Positions 25,801 through 29,533 of a stretch of DNA of 29,533 nucleotides are shown here, piece after piece. The first letter of the stretch is position 1, and the number at the start of each line of letters is the position of its first letter. The DNA lies in assembly GCA_964546955.1 (NCBI GenBank), contig CAZJLP010000063.1, positions 1 through 29,533 of the forward strand, written 5' to 3'. The position numbers were made by a program, and so were the translations under genes. This DNA comes from CAZJLP01 sp964546955 (GTDB lineage: Bacteria > Verrucomicrobiota > Verrucomicrobiia > Opitutales > Opitutaceae). Under the pieces are notes generated by a model. The model was given only the letters and a program-made list of their open reading frames with translations, was not told the DNA's origin and made no database searches.

Positions 25801-26739
25801 GGCCTCGGCCTCGCGACGTGCCGCGTACTCGCCAAATCGATTGATGGAAGCGTCGGAGTCGACAGCGAACCAGGCAAGGGCGCGACCTTCTACCTGCGGG
25901 TACCGCTGCGTCCCGTCGCTCTTCCGGCGAAAGATCCCTCGGCCGAACCCGTCCTCGCGGGGCGAGCCCTTATCGTCGAGGACGAACACTACAACCAAGT
26001 GGTCCTTCGCGGCATCGCGATCGAACTCGGCCTCGAAGCCGATGTCGCCAGCAACGCCGAGCAAGCCGAAGCGAGCCTCGCCGCCAAAGGCTTCGACATC
26101 ATCTTTCTCGACTGGGAACTGCCTGGCCTCAAGGGCGGCGAACTGGCCCAGCGGATTCGCACCCGCGCAGGCGGCGCCACCCCCGTCATCATTGCGGTCA
26201 CCGCCCATGACAGCCCGGACATCCGGCGGCAATGCGTCGCCATGGGGATGGATGATTTTCTCTCCAAGCCCTACGACCTCGGACAAGTCCGCGCACGCAT
26301 CGTCGACTCCGTCGCCCGTCGGAGTAACGGCCCCTCGTTCTCACTGGCCCAACCAAACGCCATCGTCCCCAACGGCTCGAACACCGGCAATCGTCTCAAT
26401 CTGCGTGCCTTCGAGCACTATGCCCGCGGCGCGCCGGGCCAGTCCGGTCACGCCACCGAGCTCTACTTCACCGCACTGGAGGAAGAAGAAGAGGCATTGA
26501 GGAAATGCCTCGCCGCCGGAAACGCCGCGGACCTCGCCGTCTGCGCCCATCGGATGCGCGCGCTGGGAGGCCTCGTGGGCGGCAAAGCGGTTGCCGACGC
26601 GGCCCGGCAACTTGAGACAGCCGCCAACTCGGGCCAGCCTCAGGACTGGAAGTCCGCCTACGAGGCCCTCACGCCGCAGATTGCCGCGCTCAAGGCGGAG
26701 CTGCAAAGTCTTACCCCTTCGGCCGGCGCACGCGGGTAA
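22813..26739 (+). CDS. Hybrid sensor histidine kinase with propeller, Y_Y_Y, receiver and HPt domains
   Basis: From ATG 22813 the product has 1308 residues and opens with a clean signal peptide (MLRLLAQWSIF...ASA). The frame extends up to 22588, but that part reads like intergenic DNA. The periplasmic part (about 25-750) shows two-component propeller blades (WALTKTADGTLLVG, DVWVGARGAIGRL, VLWIGLGHGLAR) and a Y_Y_Y domain just before the membrane helix (about 759-778). Inside are a coiled coil, HisKA (SHEIRNPL, His816), HATPase with N-box NAIKYAPG, G1 DHGPGIS and G2 GTGLGLA, a receiver (Asp1100 in FLDWELP) and a C-terminal HPt (His1246 in AHRMRALGG). It is thus a complete four-step phosphorelay minus the output. 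The ligand is unknown; relatives sense glycans or other nutrients. The final receiver is likely the minus-strand LuxR-type regulator overlapping its 3' end. Confidence 0.93.
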   Translation: MLRLLAQWSIFAMLGALPASAELRIGSPLVKNEQDNARAIRGPVWALTKTADGTLLVGSNILSAFDGSNWEPVNAPGYAFRALAAAPNGDVWVGARGAIGRLARDAQGSWQFESLYPHLKAAGISDLGDVWLAHSVGAAVIFVTSEKAIRWNGQKAEVWSLPAKPHLQAFPAEDGVLIYQLKVGLFRLGAAGAPELIKAEADLPASPVTWFLSQRDGSALLGLGEAAYRMTSTGALTRLDALSQALQKTLPCQAEQIDRTTIAIGTYKAGVVVATTAGIVQTRIDHAAGLTEDSVYSLHNDALGVLWIGLGHGLARAVHPGTAAVIDAHHGLDRGYPLRVVSNGESTVVVNSRNLYALPAIQGSTDRSSERLRPILDTPEIFTGAVVLDDHLWCSGFGGLWRMDAGTAVRHYRTPTDVLAITTSARVPGILVFVEGYELKSLQASSFGWGAKELGLRLPDTVASLLEDEKGVLWLSTIKEGILRAEWVLRPTEPPSLRLSGHYKPGLGLPATTLRPILNEVGGRLFAFTENEILERASDGKSFIPAPGMNGLTGLFSARVNATSAYWLVQTGGPQKETIYALIRVDATTPAGQPLPWAPIRSGSLDQIVEPISLSLTGDPARHDLWIGGKQGLVHLTSDAIREARSAPNVFLRTVALDGRPQPFGMKDAPHVYPATSKQLEFRFAVDGAAGRTISYQTRLEPVEGSWSPPTRETRRGFTGLAAGDYTFRVRALDRFGRAGPDANYNFGIALPWYFRPPAIAGYLLVAGVLGLVVLRLRTRHLQLQNERLNRLVEERTRELELANTAKSEFLESVSHEIRNPLNGLNGLLNMLRQEDLGSSARQLMGSVQACALGLTRVFEEVLGYSKLEYGVIPPKNAPFSARKIIEEIAASFAWHASQQGSPLKCEIPAEFTDGFQGDENRIKTIVTNFVGNAIKYAPGKPIVLRLESHATGKDLVEVHFEVTDHGPGISPKEQGLIFKKFVRGSTAKKGNVAGTGLGLATCRVLAKSIDGSVGVDSEPGKGATFYLRVPLRPVALPAKDPSAEPVLAGRALIVEDEHYNQVVLRGIAIELGLEADVASNAEQAEASLAAKGFDIIFLDWELPGLKGGELAQRIRTRAGGATPVIIAVTAHDSPDIRRQCVAMGMDDFLSKPYDLGQVRARIVDSVARRSNGPSFSLAQPNAIVPNGSNTGNRLNLRAFEHYARGAPGQSGHATELYFTALEEEEEALRKCLAAGNAADLAVCAHRMRALGGLVGGKAVADAARQLETAANSGQPQDWKSAYEALTPQIAALKAELQSLTPSAGARG

Positions 26740-27355
26740 ATCCTTTTTCCAACGCGTAGTGAATGAGCTCGGGCGTGCTATGGATGCCCAGTTTGCCCAG
26801 GATATTGCGGCGGTGCGCCTTGACCGTACTCGCGCTCAAGCCGACTCGCTCCGCCACCGCTTCGTTGCTCAACCCTTCACCGAACAAACTGAGCAAGCGT
26901 TGCTCATGATCGGAGAGCAGCTTGTCGAACGAGGCAGGATCGGAACGGAGCGATGCTTTCAACTGCTGCACGGCCGACGAGAAATACGTCCGCCCCGCCA
27001 TGACCGTCTCGATCGCCTCTTTCAGCACGTCGAGCGGCTGTTCGTTTTTGTCGACAAATCCGTGCACGTTTGCGCGCAATGCGCGGTGGACCGTGAACTC
27101 ATCGGCAAACGAACTGAGCGCAATGACCTTCGAGAGCACCGAAGCCTGAAACAACTTAGGCAACAGATCCAAACCATCCGCATCGGGCAGCACCAAATCC
27201 AAAAACACCAAATCCGGCTGCACACGCGCGCACATCGCCAATCCCTCCGCGCCATCGCTCGCGACGTGCACCTCCGCCTGCGGCACCACGCCGCGACAAG
27301 CCACGGCCAACATGTCGCGCACCAACTTGTGATCTTCAATGATGACGATTTTCAC
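26711..27355 (-). CDS. NarL/FixJ-type response regulator, LuxR-type DNA-binding output
   Basis: With a GTG start at 27355 the product has 214 residues. The receiver opens with KIVIIEDHKLVRD. It has the phospho-acceptor Asp53 (FLDLVLPD), Ser81 at the switch position (ALSS) and Lys103 (VDKNE). The C-terminal LuxR-type helix-turn-helix (about 145-207) includes LSNEAVAERVGLSASTVKAHRRNILGKLGI. The frame continues to 27526, but the extra N-terminus is encoded by an inverted-repeat element and does not fit the family, so GTG is chosen. Its 3' end overlaps the hybrid kinase gene tail to tail by 29 bases. That makes this protein the likely end receiver of the kinase's HPt domain. Its targets are unknown; the TonB receptor gene is a reasonable guess. 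Confidence 0.93.
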   Translation of the reverse strand: MKIVIIEDHKLVRDMLAVACRGVVPQAEVHVASDGAEGLAMCARVQPDLVFLDLVLPDADGLDLLPKLFQASVLSKVIALSSFADEFTVHRALRANVHGFVDKNEQPLDVLKEAIETVMAGRTYFSSAVQQLKASLRSDPASFDKLLSDHEQRLLSLFGEGLSNEAVAERVGLSASTVKAHRRNILGKLGIHSTPELIHYALEKGFTRVRRPKG

Positions 27356-27385
27356 CGGATAAGGCCAGACGCACGATCCGGCTTC

Positions 27386-27414
27386 ACGATCAGCCGCACC
27401 ACCACCCCTGTCAA
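27386..27414 (-). promoter_or_regulatory. Possible sigma-70-type promoter of the response regulator
   Basis: On the minus strand a perfect TTGACA (27409-27414) is followed after 17 bases by GATCGT (27386-27391), a poor -10 with 3 of 6 matches. The position is right for a start at 27355. The -35 is convincing and the -10 is not. Confidence 0.3.
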
Positions 27415-27444
27415 CAGATCCAGCCATCCTCATACTCCCTCCGC

Positions 27445-27571
27445 ATCGTTCTCGTTCTCCTACTCTTGCTCGTTCTCGTTCCCACAACCTCAGCCTGCCT
27501 TTGGCGTAAAAACTGCAAGCGGCCACGAGTCTGGAGACGAAAATGAGTAAGAGTAGGAGAACGAGAACGAT
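27445..27571. repeat. Inverted-repeat element, copy B (ATCGTTCTC type)
   Basis: Two 35-base arms (27445-27479 and 27537-27571) are reverse complements at 32 of 35 positions and enclose 57 bases. The outer 15 bases (ATCGTTCTCGTTCTC) are shared with the element at 19586-19707. It lies upstream of the response-regulator gene in a 623-base gap (27356-27978) that has no credible gene. A transcript through it would form a long hairpin. Confidence 0.75.
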
Positions 27572-27723
27572 TCCGAATAACCCCGACCACTACCCCAAAG
27601 GGGGCGATTCCGTGGGTAGCGGTACCCTTCAGAACGTTCATGGTGGTTTCACTTTGAGCCGCGCTGATTTCAGACAACACCTGCGATCGGCACCCCCAAG
27701 CGCGCCCGTTCCATAACCGTTTC

Positions 27724-27735
27724 GGTCGCGCGACC
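27724..27735. other. Perfect 12-bp palindrome GGTCGCGCGACC
   Basis: The sequence is fully self-complementary and lies between the inverted-repeat element and the next hairpin. A 7-bp stem GATTCCC/GGGAATC follows at about 27753-27775. It may be a binding site or part of the repeat cluster. No function is evident. Confidence 0.35.
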
Positions 27736-27777
27736 AAAACAAACGGCCCATTCGATTCCCGTACCCCAGGGAATCCC

Positions 27778-27806
27778 AAGGAGCACGCCCCAAGCGCGTG
27801 CTCCTT
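27778..27806. repeat. GC-rich hairpin with 11-bp perfect stem
   Basis: AAGGAGCACGC (27778-27788) pairs with GCGTGCTCCTT (27796-27806) over a 7-base loop. It shares GGAGCACGCCCC with the hairpin at 19738-19774. No T-run follows on the plus strand, so a repeat origin is more likely than a plain terminator. Confidence 0.6.
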
Positions 27807-27842
27807 CAGGGGCTGGTTCCCCCTTTTGTCATCCTCCAAGGT

Positions 27843-27869
27843 AGGGCGAGGCCTCCGTACTCGCCGTCG
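27843..27869. repeat. Hairpin repeat R1, copy 2
   Basis: It matches the element at 16335-16361 at 24 of 27 bases, with intact arms GGCGAG (27845-27850) and CTCGCC (27860-27865) and all three differences inside the loop. It lies about 110 bases downstream of the gltA stop on the minus strand, as copy 1 lies downstream of hflX. Confidence 0.65.
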
Positions 27870-27978
27870 GGCGGCCAACCGATCACGCGAACATCTGCGC
27901 AGCGCGGGACAGCGTACGCGAGCCTGCTCGGCCGCTCGAGGCCCACCTTCTCCGATTCAGCCTTCAGCGCTGCAGTCT

Positions 27979-29280
27979 TTAGCCTTTTCTGTCAGCGATC
28001 GGCACAAACTCTCGCAGTTTCGCCCCAACGAAGATTTGCCGTGGCCGATAAATACGCCCTTTTGGATTCGACGCTACTTCGCGCCAGTTCGCGATCTGCC
28101 CGGGCGCGCGACCAATGGCAAAGATCACCGTGAACATGTTCGTCGGAATCCCGATCGCGCGCATGATGATGCCGGAATAGAAATCCACGTTCGGGTACAG
28201 CTTGCGCGAGATGAAATAGTCGTCCTTGAGGGCCGACTGCTCGAGATTCTTGGCGATATCCAGCAACGGATCTTTCATCCCCAACTTCTTGAGTACGTCG
28301 TCGCAGGCTTTGCCGATGATCTTCGCTCGCGGATCGAAATTGCGATACACGGGGTGGCCAAAACCCATCAAACGCTCGCTCTTGGTGCCCGACTTCGCTG
28401 CCGCGATGAAACGCGTGCCGTCATCTCCCTCGTCGTGAATCGTCTGCAGCATGTTCATCACCGCAGTGTTCGCACCGCCGTGCAGCGGACCGGAGAGCGC
28501 GCAAACGCCCGCCGCCAACGACGTGAATAAATTCGCCGCACTTGAGCCCACCATCCGGACGGTCGACGTCGAACAGTTCTGCTCGTGGTCCGCATGCAAC
28601 AGCAGCAACATGTTCAGCGCCTTCGCGACTTCCGGCTGAGCGACGTAATCCTGATAGGGCTCCGAGAACATCATGTGCAGGAAGTTCTCGCAAAACGGCA
28701 GGTCGTTCTTCGGAAAAATGTACGGCAGACCTTTTTGATACCGATAGATCATCGCGCCGATCGTGCGGATTTTCGAAATCGCCATCGCCGCCGCCAAATC
28801 GAAGTTCTGCAGATCCTTCTCGAAGACGTTCGTCGCGAGCTGGGGATAGTGCGCCGCGAGAGAACCGACAATCGACGACAACATGGCCATCGGGGGCGCA
28901 TCCTTGGGGAAGCCCTCGAAGATCTTCTGCATCTGGGTCTCAATCGCTGCATTCTGGCGCAGTCGCTGGCCGAATTCCTTGCGCTGTGCCGGCGTGGGCA
29001 GCTCGCCGTAAATAATCAAATACGCCGTCTCGACATAGTCGCTGCGCTCCGCCAGTTGCTCAATCGGGTAGCCGCGATGGCGAAGAATGCCTTTGTCGCC
29101 GTCCAGGAAGGTGATGCTGCTCTCACAGGAGCCGGTATTGCCGTAACCCTGGTCGTAACAGATGTAGCCGGACTCCGCCCGCAGTTTGCGCGTGTCGATG
29201 GCTTTCTCCCCTTCCGTGCCCACCAGGACGGGCAGGGAGACTTCCTTCTCATCCAACTTCAACACGGCATTAGTGGGCAT
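27979..29280 (-). CDS. gltA: Citrate synthase (hexameric, Gram-negative type)
   Basis: The product has 433 residues, typical for the type II enzyme that condenses acetyl-CoA with oxaloacetate in the TCA cycle. Active-site positions are present: LLHADHEQN (His229, His232), GPLHGGAN (His267), MGFGHPVYR (His309) and PNVDFYSG (Asp366). The N-terminal small-barrel domain with ESGYICYDQGY is also typical of this type, whose members are often inhibited by NADH. The C-terminal RIYRPRQIFVG motif is present. The ATG at 29280 fits the family start. It is transcribed alone, with a likely promoter about 70 bases upstream, and its 3' side carries repeat R1 instead of a plain terminator. Confidence 0.97.
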   Translation of the reverse strand: MPTNAVLKLDEKEVSLPVLVGTEGEKAIDTRKLRAESGYICYDQGYGNTGSCESSITFLDGDKGILRHRGYPIEQLAERSDYVETAYLIIYGELPTPAQRKEFGQRLRQNAAIETQMQKIFEGFPKDAPPMAMLSSIVGSLAAHYPQLATNVFEKDLQNFDLAAAMAISKIRTIGAMIYRYQKGLPYIFPKNDLPFCENFLHMMFSEPYQDYVAQPEVAKALNMLLLLHADHEQNCSTSTVRMVGSSAANLFTSLAAGVCALSGPLHGGANTAVMNMLQTIHDEGDDGTRFIAAAKSGTKSERLMGFGHPVYRNFDPRAKIIGKACDDVLKKLGMKDPLLDIAKNLEQSALKDDYFISRKLYPNVDFYSGIIMRAIGIPTNMFTVIFAIGRAPGQIANWREVASNPKGRIYRPRQIFVGAKLREFVPIADRKG

Positions 29281-29352
29281 GTCGCAACCAGAGCAAAAAA
29301 CCGCCAGCTTGCAAAGAAAAGTTGCCCGCCAGCTAACCTACGCCGGGGTCAT

Positions 29353-29380
29353 AAGATAAAATCCGCCCGCACGTTAGCAA
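29353..29380 (-). promoter_or_regulatory. Probable sigma-70-type promoter of gltA
   Basis: On the minus strand TTGCTA (29375-29380) is followed after 16 bases by TATCTT (29353-29358). This would start the transcript about 65 bases before the gltA ATG. Both boxes match the consensus at four of six positions. No ribosome-binding site is obvious near the start codon. Confidence 0.4.
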
Positions 29381-29410
29381 AAGTATTGCAGAGCAGCCGA
29401 AGCGCCTTTC

Positions 29411-29439
29411 TCCGAGGTGGAACGCGACCTCCGGGCGTG
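29411..29439. repeat. Short repeat R2, copy 2
   Basis: It matches the element at 16502-16530 at 25 of 29 bases and keeps the GAGGT/ACCTC arms. It lies upstream of the gltA promoter. The remaining bases to the window end (29440-29533) show no gene or clear site. Confidence 0.6.
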
Positions 29440-29533
29440 TTTTGTTGAAATGGGACAGGGAAACCGCCTGCAGGTTCTGCGACGCCGCACGCTCGAATCA
29501 CGTTCTCTAATCGGCGTTCCTCTTCAGCGATCA

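Noticed and set aside
27445..27571. CGTTCTC repeats as a CRISPR array
   Set aside because: The repeats are short, irregular and inverted, with no evenly spaced unique spacers and no cas genes nearby.

Overview
This window is GC-rich bacterial DNA. It probably comes from Verrucomicrobiota, with Opitutaceae as the best guess. That placement is inferred from the mix of a TonB receptor, a propeller-type hybrid kinase, weak or absent Shine-Dalgarno sites and dense hairpin repeats between genes. No taxonomic marker was searched.

Positions 1-11861 hold a tightly packed plus-strand gene series built around the DUF4157 (eCIS_core) domain, a zincin-like HExxH domain found in cargo of extracellular contractile injection systems. 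It starts with an unrecognised hydrophobic protein that is probably cut by the window edge. Next come a protein with a transthyretin-like fold and a helix-hairpin-helix, a 414-residue DUF4157 protein, a 63-residue Cys4 mini-ORF, a giant 2422-residue protein and a 330-residue DUF4157 protein. Four of these ORFs carry the same N-terminal CxCGGxCPxC motif. The giant protein looks like two toxins fused head to tail: each half has a DUF4157 domain and a glycine-rich hydrophobic module, and each ends in a nuclease-like domain. The last of these resembles the HNH/Endo VII (GH-E) toxin nucleases. No sheath, tube or baseplate gene is visible, and no immunity gene is recognisable. This locus is the best candidate for a poorly described system.

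Positions 12170-19569 are mostly housekeeping. They encode a hybrid regulator with a degenerate ATPase domain and an intact receiver, a class III aminotransferase diverging from the GTPase gene hflX, tRNA-Gln(UUG), a Dabb-domain protein, a CNNM/CBS/CorC membrane protein and a DJ-1/PfpI protein. A strong two-way hairpin terminator separates the Dabb and CorC genes.

Positions 19952-27355 hold a probable sensory and uptake module. A TonB-dependent receptor diverges from a large hybrid sensor kinase (propeller, Y_Y_Y, HisKA, HATPase, receiver, HPt). The kinase gene overlaps tail to tail with a NarL/LuxR-type response regulator gene, its likely partner. Citrate synthase (gltA) closes the window on the minus strand.

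The larger intergenic gaps are filled with short hairpins and inverted repeats. Several recur at two places in the window and look like REP-type or non-autonomous elements. Some run into the 5' ends of genes and make the longest ORF misleading as a start call.
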